Positions 34,554 through 46,217 of a DNA stretch of 64,000 nt are shown one piece after another. Made by a program: the position numbers and the translations under genes. Numbering within the stretch: position 1 is the stretch's first letter; every line of letters starts with the position of its first letter. Origin of the DNA: Salvator merianae (taxonomy: Eukaryota > Chordata > Lepidosauria > Squamata > Teiidae). Below the pieces are notes generated by a model, which ran no database searches, was not told where the DNA came from, and was given only the letters and a program-made list of their open reading frames with translations. The stretch covers positions 46,229,692 through 46,293,691 of the forward strand of contig QVOM02000116.1 in assembly GCA_003586115.2 (NCBI GenBank). The letters are read 5' to 3'.

Positions 34554-36037
34554 CCATGTCTTAAATAGATAATAAATAAAATAAATGAGCTGTTCCTCAC
34601 TTGAACCTGCTTTCTCTTAAGGAGCTAAGTGATAAAACCTATCAATCTGTTATCCCTCAGCAGGGGCTGCATTCCCATCATGGCATCACTCTTCTGCTGC
34701 TGGGAGCTGTCTCATGTTATAATGCCAGTACTCTGTGATGTGTGTGGATGCTCCTGCGTATCATTTATAAAGTGTGAGGAGATGCTGCTGCAGATGTTCC
34801 TCGTTTCATGTATATCAGTTAGAAGATGTAGAGTCTTATGGCTGTTTATAGAATTTATTGAATCCATTACTTTGGGAAACTCCTTAAAGATGATGGCTCT
34901 TCCAAAAACCAGTTGCTATTCAAGAATGCATCACAAGAGATTTTTCAAGCTTACATAAATACGCATATCATTATCCATTCAGTTTCCTCAGCAGAATGCA
35001 CACAAGGAAAGATTGGGAACTCATGTTCCACTAGGACCTGGAAGGCAAGAGTAAGAAGGATAAGTCATAACCTCTTAGTCTAACTTAACTCACTGGATTG
35101 TTTGAAGGCAGCAATGTTCATTATCTTAAACTTTGGGGGAGAAAGTCAGGATATAAACACATAAACAAATGGATTCAGAATGTGTATTGCTATATAGTCA
35201 ATGGAAAGGAAGCATAATAGTCACATGGAAGAGACTCCATTTCAAGCAAGGAACAATGTTTTTTTTAATCAAGTACAAGTTTAGTTTATTGATTAGTCTT
35301 TCGACCATATCAAAATTACAAATAAAAACATATAATCATAAGAAAAATAATAATTTTTAAAATCAATCTTAAGTGAACTTCTGTTATGATTATGAATTGT
35401 CAGTGTAATTAGACATACACATAAAATCCTAGTGACGTTGCAAATAATGTTTTGCCTAAATTAACCTCCGTAAAATTTGGTTAATTATGGGTTTTGTTAT
35501 GAGAGTTACATGTCATTTCAAATTATTCATATAAATCTGATATTACACTGGAAACTGGCAAAACTGAATGCTTGAGTCTTCAACACCTTGCTGTAAGAAA
35601 GACACTGTACTAGCCAGTGGGGCACAGAATTAGCCAGGTTCCTGAAAGAATAGTCGTACCTTTAATATATCATCCAGGAGGTTGGCTAGAGTTCTGCAAA
35701 GGATTTATTTTAATTTATTCAGTTCTAAGTTCTAAACTAAAGATGAGGTGAATATTTGTGGAGGCCATGCACAGGGCTCACGGAACTCCCTCCTCCTCCT
35801 TTTCTGCTGGCTCTCTCACTGAACTGTCGTAATCTTTCTGAACATCGTTCATGCACTCATCCAACCTTCTTCTCCGTCCCAGTTTGGAGCAGCAAGCATT
35901 CAAGAATCCTGGCAGCTGTGGCACTGAAGAAATAAGGCGCCACAACGTCCTGGTCTCCCTCTTTCTTTTGACCTGGAATACTTCCTCTGACGTTTTTATG
36001 CCTGTTTGAAGATCCAGTCAGGATCTTCAAGATCCAG
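34554..36037. other. Unassigned sequence including a candidate regulatory block
   Basis: A possible LINE-like tail lies at 35092-35170. 35370-35600 is a unique-looking AT-rich block. 35780-36037 is a different, less AT-rich sequence into which the hAT hairpin has inserted; its host sequence resumes after 36263. Confidence 0.4.
35370..35600. other. Candidate conserved non-coding element
   Basis: Dense in homeodomain-like TAAT words ('tgtaattagac', 'ggttaattatggg') and free of repeat hallmarks. Conservation is inferred only. Confidence 0.3.
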
Positions 36038-36045
36038 TTAACCAT

Positions 36046-36255
36046 CAGCGGCAATGGTGGCTTTAAGCCCGGGTGTTCGCGTCCTGTGCGAAGCGCACCA
36101 TGGCTGTTCGCGGCGCCTCTGGGCCCCTGTATTGCCTCAGCAGGTCACCTAGCGACCTGCTGAGGCAGTACAGAGGGCCAGAGGGCCTGCAAACAGCCAT
36201 GGCATGCTTTGCCCGGGACGCGAGCACCCGGGCTTAAAGCTGCCGTCCGTCACTG
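36046..36255. mobile_element. Complete hAT-like hairpin MITE (210 bp)
   Basis: Begins CAGCGGCAATGG and ends CCGTCACTG. Left arm words 'ctttaagcccgggtg', 'caccatggctgttcgc' and 'cctcagcaggt' return inverted in the right arm around a centre near 36150, so almost the whole element can fold on itself. Flanking ttaaccat (36038-36045) and tcaaccat (36256-36263) agree at 7 of 8 positions, giving a hAT-type duplication. High CpG content suggests recent activity. It is the long form of the family; 6403-6493 keeps only the outer arms. Confidence 0.88.
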
Positions 36256-36263
36256 TCAACCAT

Positions 36264-37824
36264 GTGTTTTTTCTGGAGTGATTTCCCTTAAGAGTGCTGG
36301 AACCCTGGTGTTGCATCCTCATCCACTCTGAATCTCAACCAGGATCTTCTTGATGTGGATCGTTAAACTTTTTCTCTGATTCTGATCTTCTGCCTGCGTG
36401 CTAAGAGCCTTCTCTGTTTTCCCATGCTAGTTGCCTCGCTGCAACAGCCCTGAGGTCTCACTGGTTATGCTAGCAGGGTCATGACAAGCATCCGTGTATG
36501 AGGGACCTGGAATCTAGCACAAATCCCCCAATAACACTATTTGGGCATGATCATAGGGTTAGGAAGTGTCTACCACATCACTACCAGAGTTCCCCAAAAT
36601 AATAAAGTGTTTGGTAGTATCAAAAGCCACTGAAAGATCCAAAAGAATTTTCCCTATCCCTCTTCTGGCGTAAATCATCATGAACAGCAGCCAGAACTAT
36701 TTGATGTTAAAATTGGGATAGAATGGATTGGATCATTTTAAGCCATTAATTTCTTGAGACACAGAGCAGTATGAGTAGCTATTGATGTGTTTAGGACATT
36801 GCTGCCACTGCTATAAAGAACTGACTCTGGGAAAAGCAGGGAGGAGGAGGAGAAGGAGAAGAAGAAGATTAGATCGATAATCTTTGCTCTTTTTATTTTT
36901 GCTTAGAGCAGAGAAATGAAAAAAAAGGAAGAAGAAAGCAGTGAACTGGTGGGGACTTTGAATACAGAATTCAAATAAAGCAGAGTTGCTCAACCTCCGT
37001 GAAAACCAATTTTATGTGTGGGGATGAGATGTGAAAGCTTTGCTGTTTACTTAAAGAGTAAAGCAGAAAGGGACAGATATGACTTGAAGCTACTAAAAGC
37101 TGTAGAGAGGAATGTCTGCTTGTTTCCCTTTAAGGGGCTTTAAATCTCTTTCAGATTAGGAAATGGATCTCAGGAGGGGGTGTAAAAATACAGCATACAG
37201 TTCTAACTTGCCCTAATAGAGATTGTGCTATCACTGCTTGCTCTGAATTTATTCGGGTGACATACAGAGATAGCAGTGCAATAGGTTGAAAGCTTTGATT
37301 TCGGCAGACAGGCAGTTAACCAAGGATATTTTTATCAGCTTATGCCCAAATATTAAACCCTTATTATGGGCTACAGGGCAAGCCTCACTGCAAAAAACTA
37401 GAAATCCATTTGTTCATCACTTACTGGGTTAAATATTGTTCCACCAACTCTTGACTCTTGGCCAGAAAGGGCCCAGTTCAAATGCTACCTCGGCCAAATC
37501 CTCATCCTGAGCAAGTCCGTGCAACTGAGGAAAACACAACTGTATGTGTTCTTGTTTCGTTTTAAGGGAGAAAAGAAAGTTCGGCTACAGTAAATCCTCT
37601 GCATGTGGAAGACCAAATAAGGAGAGCTGTATCTCCATCAGAAATGTCAACAAGTAGAGGAACTGAGTAAGAAGAAAGATTTTAAAGTAGATCTGAGAAA
37701 TAACAGGAAATTTGACAGCTATGGTAGGAATACTCAATAATACACATGGAAGAGGTTGATAGGAGCAGATGTGGTCAAAAAGAATGGAAAAGGTATACTG
37801 AAACTTTTAATATCAAAATTATAG
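36264..37824. other. Unassigned sequence
   Basis: A GA-rich tract lies at 36829-36868. 37240-37450 is unique-looking and AT-rich. No exon is recognised. Confidence 0.45.
36829..36868. repeat. Polypurine (GA-rich) tract
   Basis: G and A almost exclusively, in GAG, GGA and GAA units. Confidence 0.85.
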
Positions 37825-37970
37825 GGTGATTCTGGACTGACTGGTATGCCAGATCAGCAAGCCTACTAGGAACTTTTGCATGCTAGTGTGGTCTAAGAGA
37901 GGCCCTGGGCAGGAAGGAGACTCCTAGTACGCTTGCTGGACGGGTATACCAGCCGGTATAGAACTGCTCA
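37825..37970. mobile_element. MITE ('ggctggtatacc' family)
   Basis: Left part 'gactggtatgccagatcagc' and right part 'gcttgctggacgggtatacc' are inverted copies. The middle carries 'tctaagagaggccc'. A deletion derivative of the same family is 48388-48472, and the left end reappears at 43600. Confidence 0.7.
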
Positions 37971-38679
37971 TAGAATGATAGGACATATGCAGAGACAAGG
38001 TACATTTCAGGATAAGAACTGATAAGAAGTGAGATAGATGGGGCATTAGATGAGCTGCTACAGAGGAAAGCATCAAGTGTGAATCACATCCTAGGGGCAT
38101 ATAGCAGATTTTCTCCCACCTCCTGTCCTAATGATGAGCTGGGCTTTTGCAGGAGCAGAAAGCTAACAAAAGTGAAAATGAAGGATTTGGGTTTGACCAT
38201 CTTCAGGTTGTTGAGCCAGTTTGGATAAAGACTACTGTGGCAGCCATTTTTAGTGCCTTTTAGAGCTAGCGAGAAACACTTTCTGGTGCCTTATTGTTAA
38301 CCTGAAAAGTTGACTTTTACATTTGTTGGGTTTCTGTTGCTATATGAAACCTGGCTGATAATTGGGATTTGTGGAGGGATTCTGCACACATCTATAAAAT
38401 ACTCATTGAATTATTTAAAACTTCAGTCTAAGTTGGCTCTGTGTCAACAACAGAACAGAATATTGTGGTCTAAAGACCGGGAAAGACTAATGTATATATC
38501 TGTTGTAATGTAGGGAACTCCAGGGTGTAGCATTCCTGAAGCTCCTGTGTAAACTGCTGGCTGGAGCCAACAAACTGGCAATCCCTAGAATCCCCATCTC
38601 CTATCTTTGCAAATAATTTGGCACCAAATTCTTCAGAGTAGTAAAAATTGAATGAGTTTGTGAAGAGCTCCAGAAGGGC
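37971..38679. other. Unassigned sequence
   Basis: Nothing recognised. Confidence 0.5.
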
Positions 38680-39500
38680 CTCTTGGCATTGGGCTAACTG
38701 GGCAACCTAGTGGCAAATGAGCTTCAATGTTAGTAAGTGCAAGGTAATGCACTTAGGGGCAAAGAACCCCAGTTACTATAAAATGTTGGGATCTGAGCTT
38801 TCTGTGATGGATCAGGAAAGGAAGGTGTCGACCTAGGACACAGCAGCTGTAAAATAAACCAGTTCAATGCTAGGGATAATTAGAAAGGCTATAGGAGTAA
38901 TTAAGAAGGGCAAATAAGTTGTGACTCTTTATAAATCTATGGTGAAGCCACATCTGGAATATTGTGTGCACTTCTGGTCAAGGAGAACATTGTAGAACTG
39001 GAAAAAATGCAGAAAAGGGCAACCAGAACAATCAAGGGGCTGAAACGCCTCCTTTAATGAAATCACGCTGCAACATCTAGGCTTATTTAACCTTGAAATA
39101 CAGTATTTCAGAGGGGATCTGATTGCAGTTTATAAATTCACAGACAGTGTTGTAAAGGTGGATAGAAAGAAATCACTTTCTCTATCACACAACACTAGTA
39201 CCAGAGATCACTCTATGAAGTCGATGGGCAGACAAGTTAGGATTGACAAGGGGAAGCATTTTTCACCCCGTGGATCAGACCACCAGCAGTCTGGATAGCT
39301 TTAAGAAAGGCTTAGACCAATTAACAGAGAACAGGCATATCAAAGGCTACTAAAATGGGCACCTAGGTACTCACTCAAAGTTGGAGGATGTCTCAAAAGG
39401 CCAATTGCAGGGTGTCAAAAGCAGGTGAGGGTTTTGTTCTCATCTTGCTGAGAATGCTCAGAAACAATTGGTGGGCCCACCTGTTCTTATACTGTAAGCC
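38680..39500 (+). mobile_element. CR1 LINE, ORF2 C-terminal region
   Basis: Translated pieces in order match CR1 ORF2 after the polymerase core: WQMSFNVSKCKVMHLGAK, then KMLGSELSVMDQ, YKSMVKPHLEYCVHFWS, GDLIAVYKF and VDRKKSLSLSHNTS. Stops and frameshifts are frequent. It then runs into the 3' UTR also seen at 10196-10772. The 8-bp tail is not clear. Plus strand, 5'-truncated, inactive. Confidence 0.9.
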
Positions 39501-39741
39501 TTTCTAATTCTCCTGTTCATGGATGTCTACTCTTTGACCCCATGCTAATCTTTAACCCAGAGTTCCAAGATGTGCACAATGTGTGTTTCCCAACAATGCA
39601 TATCTTGTGAGCAGCCAGCCTCCCTGCCAGGGAATTGGACTTCTGTAGGTTGCTTCTGTCCTCTTCAACAAGGCCCTCCCACCCCCATCACAGCAGAAGA
39701 TCTCTGTTTAGTCCTCAAAAAAAGAAAAAAAAGGAAAAAAA

Positions 39742-40590
39742 GTGGCACAGGTGTGCATAGTGTTCTCTTATCTATTTAAGCTGCTTAGCAAATGCATCAT
39801 TAGAATGGCAAGACAGAAACAGATGGCAGGAGGAACTCAAACTGTGGACTGGAACATTAACAAATTGAGATATAGAGATAAGATCACTTTCTTAGCTGAA
39901 AGTAAAGCAGGCATAGAAGAATTCCTGATGAAAAAGAAAGTAGAAAATCTGGATTAATGCTGAATATTAAGAAGATGAAGATAATGCTGACTTGAATGCT
40001 TGAGAATTTACAGTTGATAGTGAAGAAGCAGAGATGATAGATGCTTCTCCTGGGCTCCCAACAGAGAAAAATAGATAGTGTGCTGGAAAACTGAAGAGGA
40101 GAATAATACTAGGGAAGAAGACAATGAGAAGCCAATATAATGAAGAATAAAGATATTTTCCTTGCAACAAAAATAATCAGCGATCTTTCCCATTGTAATG
40201 TATGACTGTGAAAGTTTGGCATTGAGAAGGAGTGACAGGAAGAAGACTGATGCTTTCAAATTATAAATCTGAAGAAAGTTACTAGAAATGTATTCTGCAA
40301 GAACAAATCTATCAGTCCTCAATCAAATAAACTTCAATTGTTCCCTTGAAATAATTACTATCAAGCAGAAACAAGCATAGTTTGGACCTATGATGCAAGC
40401 AAATGAAGATGGAGACAAAAAGTATTATGCTTGGCAAAGCTGAGGGAAGCAGAAGAAGGGTAAGAGAATTGATCAAATTGGCTGACAAGATCGAGGAGGC
40501 TACTGGAATATTCTTGGAACAGCTACAAGACATTTTTAAGAACAGGCCAGAATGGATAATCTCAGGCTGAACTCTTATATCTCTAGCTTG
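39742..40590 (+). mobile_element. RTE/BovB-like LINE, ORF2 3' part
   Basis: The plus strand reads SYLFKLLSKCIIR, then DWNINKLRYRDKITFLAESK and GIEEFLMKKK. This is the order around the reverse-transcriptase active site of RTE/BovB elements, with the expected Y-A-D-D changed to YRDK. Downstream pieces EFTVDSEEAEM, KLKRRIILGKK, KVWH and MLGKAEGSRRRVREL continue the C-terminal region to about 40590, with several stops. The polymerase signature is lost and the 5' end is missing. Confidence 0.85.
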
Positions 40591-43121
40591 TATCAGGTTT
40601 GGAAAAGACCCCAGGCTCAGATCTTAGAGAAAAAAGATTGGAAAAGGAAATGTGGACCAATGTCTTGATACACGTTCAGTCAATCAGGTTTTTTTTTTTA
40701 ACTCCTGCATGCTTGGCCCTCATGGAAAGTAGGCAGGTTCAGTTGAGTGTCAGGTCATATGGAGAGTTGGGGAAAGGATGAGACGGTAATTGGGAAAGCG
40801 CAAAGCCAGGTTCAGAACTGCTGCAGAGAAAGCCCAGTTCCTTGCATGTCAGATGCCACCATCTCCCACCCCTTTGACCATTCATGGTGACTTAACCTCA
40901 GAATGACAAAAGCTACTTTGAGGCTTGCACTGGATGGTCAATCTGGCCCAGGAGCAATGTCTGACCAACACATTGCCCCCATGTTGATCCTTAATGTGGA
41001 AGTCCTACACGGTTGGATTTCAAGGTCACCTTCCAGTCTCTGGCGGCACATAATTCATTGCACAGAGACATTCCAGGCAGTGCAGAGTGACTCCATTCAG
41101 CCCAAGCCGGGCTTTGTATGGCCGAAACCAATGTGACTGAAGCACTTTAAACACTACGTCAAAGTGCAATATATAAAAACCAGACATTGTAGTTACAGGT
41201 ATGGCTATTGCTAACTTGTGCCTCCAGATGTGGGTTGAAATATGTGATTCTCCTGGGATTGTACTGGAAATGCTACATGCATTTATGGCATTCTCAATAT
41301 AGTCCTGGGATATCAAGGTAATATCCCATAATATCGCTATTACGGGAAATTTGGAAATGATACTGGTTTTCCCTGTAGCATCAGTTGCTTACCTCTGTCT
41401 GCTGGCTCCTTTCATTACGATTCTTCTTCGAAATATCGGAAACCAGCCAACTGTGTGAAAAACAACAACAAAGGGAAGTGGGTAGGAGCTTGACTGGCTT
41501 CCGGGTATTTGCAAGAGAAATCATAATGCAAAGAGCCAGAAGGTAGAGCCAAAAGCAAGTGATTGCCTTCCATGTTGGGCAGGGGTGGCAAGAGATAATC
41601 GCAGGATTTTCTTTAAATCTTGCAATTGCCTCTTGCCATCTGGAGGCATCCTTTATGTGCATTTCATACTAGATCTAAGGTTGCAGGTTGCCCTTGAAAA
41701 AGATGGCTCTCCTTAAAGCAGTGTCCGAGATACTGGTATAGACACTTGGAGAAGGAATCTATGTGTTTCATAAAATCTGTTGGTGTGACAGTTGCTCTGT
41801 TGAAAGCATTACTTTCATAGGATGGCCATATTATTCTTCAGGGAAATAAAGTGGAAAAGGCCAGTGTCATAAGTCCCACCAGCTGAGACTATTTAACCTA
41901 CCATCTGCTTTGCAACTGCATCTATCCTCAGGAGTTACTTAGTGATCTGCAGCCCAGTTAACCTTACTGAACAGTGTATTTATGGATTCAGGCTAGGGCA
42001 GGCAGAGTAGAAAACAGCACAGATCCAATTTACAGAGCCTCATGTGTTATTCTCTGTTTTGCTGTCATAATCCTGCAGATCCTTGTGAAAGTACATCAAA
42101 TTACCTCTCCGTATGGAGTCTCCTGAGATGTATGGGGTACTGAGTAAAGGACAAATTATTATTTTGCATCTATCAGTACATAGTAATGAAGTGCATGCAA
42201 AGAGTTATTTAAGTGGCAGCATGATTCTATTAAAAAGTCACCATTGGTGAAGCTGCAGGTGCATTTTCAAGCTCCGACATTTCAGTGTGCTTGGGTTTTG
42301 TTGTATAAGCATTGATATAAAATGCTTATGTATTGTATAAATGATATCACAGTCAAGCTTATGACGACCATGTTGCTTACTAGGGGTTTTCTGTTCAGAC
42401 TGCTTTAGGAGTATTGTTACCACAGTGGCAAAGACATGTTCAATTTCCCTTCTCATTCATCCAGTCAATTCAGTGCGATCAGAGTACTGGTGGCCTGATC
42501 GGGAGCCCCATAAATTTGCTTCTGCTGCTTTAGAAGTAGGCCCAGGAAGAAATGAGCTGGGAGTCCTTAAGGAAGGAGGAAGTGAGTTTGGATATAAACC
42601 ATATCACAATTTAACAAACTGTATGTGGGAAAAGCAATTACCAGGAACAGCAGCTTTGGGGCATGACTGTGGAGCCATTTTAATAGTGCTGCCTGGAACA
42701 TTCATTATCTAATATCTTATTACAACAGGAAAAAAGCCTTAAAGTATATCATTGCTAATTTGCATCTGTTTTTTAAAGGCTAATTAGAGCCAACCTGTAA
42801 GCAGAAGCCTTAATTTTGCATAAATACAGTTATAGTGTTCCGATACAATGTCAGACAATTCAGCGTACCATTTCATTACCGATCAAATGCAGTAACTTGC
42901 ACCATAAATATTTTTTATTATTTTTATGAGAACAAGTTAAGTCAAAAGATTTGCAGTTCTCCTAAATAAATGTGTGATATTCCTAGGATTACCTATAAAA
43001 AACAAGCAGCACATTTGAAAGTGGAAATCGGTTCAGAAGAGCTACTGGATTATTTTGGACCATATTTTTTTCTAGAATTCTGGAGAAGGTTAAGCAATTT
43101 GAATATAATGTGTTGGAGATA
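40591..43121. other. Unassigned sequence including a candidate regulatory block
   Basis: No recognised repeat or exon. 42420-42960 stands out as unique-looking. Frames such as 41026-41316 and 42425-42712 have no domain. Confidence 0.4.
42420..42960. other. Candidate conserved non-coding element
   Basis: Repeat-free texture with clusters of homeodomain and POU-like words: 'gctaatttgcat', 'ggctaattagagc', 'cagcgtaccatttcattacc'. The 95-codon frame at 42425-42712 is probably chance, although it is long for this composition. Confidence 0.35.
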
Positions 43122-43580
43122 TGGGGGCTTTCCACACTTTTCACCATGGAATGTTTGCCATTGAACATTCCATGGTGGAACAGACTTTGCAGTGTGAAAG
43201 TCATCCACACTGTGATGGCTGGAACATCCCAGCAAGGGTCTACCAGCACTCGCAGTGTGAATGCTGGCATTCGGCACCATGACAGTGGCTGGGGAAACAT
43301 CAGGCCACTGCCATGGTGACCAGGGACATGATGTGACTGTGCAACTGCAGCTGTGCCATGCAGCACAGTGTTCTCACCTTGAAGTAGGTGAGAATGCTGT
43401 GTACCAGAAGCAATCTAGCTGCTCCCGGTGCAGCTGTGGAGTATGACTTTGTACTCCACAGCATGTAGTGATTGGGAGCAGTTATAGCCCCCTCCTGATC
43501 ACAAGGGCCTCCACAAAGTGAAGACGCATCTCACTAATGAGTATCCAGATGCTCACTAGTGAAAAGTGCAAACAGGCTCT
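43122..43580. mobile_element. MITE, 'TTTGCACTT' subfamily
   Basis: Left end 'ggctttccacactttt' and inverted right end 'aaaagtgcaaacaggc'. Just inside the left end, 'ccatggaatgt' and 'acattccatgg' form a further short hairpin. The interior is collinear with 7351-7738. The right portion is closely followed by another MITE. Confidence 0.7.
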
Positions 43581-43584
43581 TAGA

Positions 43585-44560
43585 CACTTAAGCAGTTCTG
43601 CACTGGCTGGTATTAATGGACCAGCAAGTGTTCCAGGAGCCTCCCTTCTGCTTGCTTGTTTGGTCTAAAGGAGGCTTTATTTGGTGCACAATTAGGTAGC
43701 TTTGGCATGCTGCTTATGGACTGGGCCAGATGCTGCCTGGGAACATGGGATCTGATTGGAAGAACAGTAGAATGGTGATGCCTCCTGGGGAACATTGTAG
43801 CTCCATGTGTTTAAACCTTGGAGGGGTCCCTGGCATAAAAATTGTGTGGGACAGCTTTCCAACAGGAAATTGCTTAAAAGCACTCCTGGCTGTGGGCCAG
43901 TGCAGCCTTCTGCTATGCGGAGAGCTGGTCCTGCCCAAGTGGCCCATGGAGCCCCATGCCATTTCGCTGGGTTCCAGAAACTGCCTTGGAAATGGGCCGT
44001 TTGCAATGTGTGGGAATAATCCCCCAGACCTGTAACTTTGGAGGCTGGAGAACTTTCTCCCCACTGCTTCCCCCTTCCTGGCCCAAATCATTTGATTCTA
44101 TGACAGGAAGCATTCTGGGTTGCTGCTGGGCCAAGATAGGGTCCTCCACACTTTCAGACAGCCTGTATCACCCGAGCCCCAAGTGCCTTCTGTGAAGGCT
44201 GGGCCTAGCCTCAAAGCCAAACCCCAGACATCAAGAGCCAGGAATTAAAGTTCCTGGCCTTCAAAGCTTCTAGCTGGACCCTTTTTGGTATGTGCTAACT
44301 TCTGGCACCACTTCCTGGTACACCACCAGAACCAGATCCCAATATGTTAACTGGTCTGGTTGTAGACCTCATTGTCAAGGCCTACTGGCAAACCAACATA
44401 GGACGCCATTTTGACTCCCTATCCTGCTCTTTTGCTTTGTTCAATGCAGATGAAGCATACTAGAAATGGCTAGGGCTTGCTCTGTCCCACACTAGTGTGC
44501 GGAAGGCAGGCTCCTGGATCCTTTCCTATACCTTGAAAAGGCCCAACAGCACCCAGTGTG
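43585..44560. mobile_element. Large MITE composite
   Basis: Starts 'ttctgcactggctggtatta', related to 48388-48472, and carries blocks shared with 27649-28185 ('gacgccattttgactcc', 'gatgaagcatactagaa') and ends near 'ccttgaaaaggccc'. Several overlapping frames of about 70-125 codons occur because the block is less AT-rich; none resembles a known protein. Confidence 0.5.
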
Positions 44561-45764
44561 CCCGCAACAGTCACATTTGCTTCATAAGGGGTGGAGTTGT
44601 TCTTAAGCAAGCTTCAGAAGGTCCTTATAGGTCATAATTTGGGAACTATAATTTTTCGGGGAAGGGGAAGACAAACCTGTGACTTGCAGAGGAGTGACAC
44701 AGTAGCTTTCCTTATTGTGGCTATACATAAGATCCCATTTCTTCTTTTTAATGGTCTCAGTGAACAAAATCTGACACTTCTGTCTACTCTTCTCAGCTGG
44801 AATATATCAGACCTTAAATATGCCCCTACCTGAAGGGAACGTGTAAAATAGTGACTCTCTAGGTGTGTGCCTTCTTGAGCAGGTAACAATTCCACCAGCT
44901 CATTGACATCAAGAAGCGGCGGCATGCTGCTGTTTCTCAAAAGAGTTCCATCTAATTAGCCTTTCACAGTCCTCTTAGGATGCTCCTGCTTTCACTTCAG
45001 TGAGAAAATGTAGTAATTATACTTAAGGGATTTATCAGAATCTCAAAAGGTAAGCTACTGGATGCACATTAGAAATTTCAAGCTGCTTGCTTATAGGAGT
45101 TCTTGCGACATAGCATTTGCTGAACAAAGGAGACCTTCGCCTGTACAAATACGCATGCATGCTGCCTCCCTTCTTGTATTTTGAAATACAGAACCCTTCC
45201 TTCAATCATTGGTTCTTGGCTGCTCATGGAAGAACCCAAGGAGGCATATCAGCAGACGTTTTATTGCAAGAGCAGAACAGGTATGACCCTGCTTTTCTCA
45301 GAGGTACACAAGAATCCATCATACTATATACAACAACCTGCAAAAAGTCCAGTCCTTGTTAACTTAGTCACCAAAAATCTTTTTCTCTGTACATTTTCTG
45401 TTTGTAGTTACAAGACCAGCTCCCTCCATTGACAGCTTGGGTATAGATATGTGAGTGCAATATGGTCAGGACTGTGGAGCAGACTGGACTCATTGGTAAC
45501 ACGCAGACAGCCTGTTGGGACACGTTCCAGCAATGTGATGGATTGTGGTGTCCAGACATCATCACATCTCAATACCTGTGCCTGGCTCACTCCCAAGTGT
45601 GGAATCTGCTCTAGCTGTAGATCTCTAAAAAGCAATCTTGACATGAGCTGGGCAAGGCTCCTGCAGTGGAAGGAATGGCCCACACCTATCCTGGAGGCCA
45701 GCAACGTTTCATTGAAGTCTGAAAACAGGCAACTTCTAGGGCCATTTCTGGAGCTCAGCAAAAA
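44561..45764. other. Unassigned sequence
   Basis: No recognised repeat or exon. Frames on both strands at 45408-45810 overlap and lack domains. Confidence 0.45.
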
Positions 45765-45840
45765 GCCACTGGGACCCTGTCAAGAAAAGGAAAATATGGC
45801 GCCAGTATAGCTCTGTGGTGGGATTGCCACATGTATCCCC
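45765..45840 (+). repeat. Dispersed repeat, inverted copy at 56189-56290
   Basis: 'ggtgggattgccacatgta' and the preceding segment 'atggcgccagtatagctctg' match the reverse complement of about 56225-56285, where the core is identical. Confidence 0.6.
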
Positions 45841-45926
45841 ATTGCTCTTTCTCTTTGGTTAGGATCTGTCAGTAGCCTGAAAGTCGTGTCTGTTTCAGTG
45901 CCCCTAAAGTTAGGAGGTATAGAAGA

Positions 45927-45928
<2 letters not shown>

Positions 45929-45960
<32 letters not shown>
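45929..45960. repeat. (GT)16 microsatellite
   Basis: Perfect GT dinucleotides. Confidence 0.97.
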
Positions 45961-45961
<1 letters not shown>

Positions 45962-46126
45962 GTGGCCTATTAACACCAAATGTTATGGCAAGAAGTGGGG
46001 CAGCCAATTTTATCCATGTATGGGCAAGATGGATGTGAGAAAATCATGAGTCTGGGAAGACAATTGTGCATGTGCAAATCTCATTTGCAGTCATCTTGCC
46101 CTTTTTATCACTCTGAAATTCTTTAA

Positions 46127-46217
46127 GCAGGGCCTGCTGTAGTCTGCACTAGCATGCGGACAGCAAGCCCCTATTCCAGGATATAATCCAAAATAAGGCC
46201 CAGTGTAGAAAGAGCCC
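46127..46217. mobile_element. Palindromic MITE, right-arm fragment
   Basis: 'tctgcactagcatgcgga', then 'tattccaggatataat' and 'cagtgtagaaagagcc' match the right half of 11991-12170. Left arm absent. Confidence 0.65.

Noticed and set aside
43692..44195. Cluster of overlapping frames on both strands (up to 125 codons)
   Set aside because: Lies inside a MITE composite of higher GC content; frames overlap in all phases and resemble no protein.
45929..45960. GT repeat as a Z-DNA regulatory element
   Set aside because: An ordinary dinucleotide microsatellite; nothing nearby supports a specific role.
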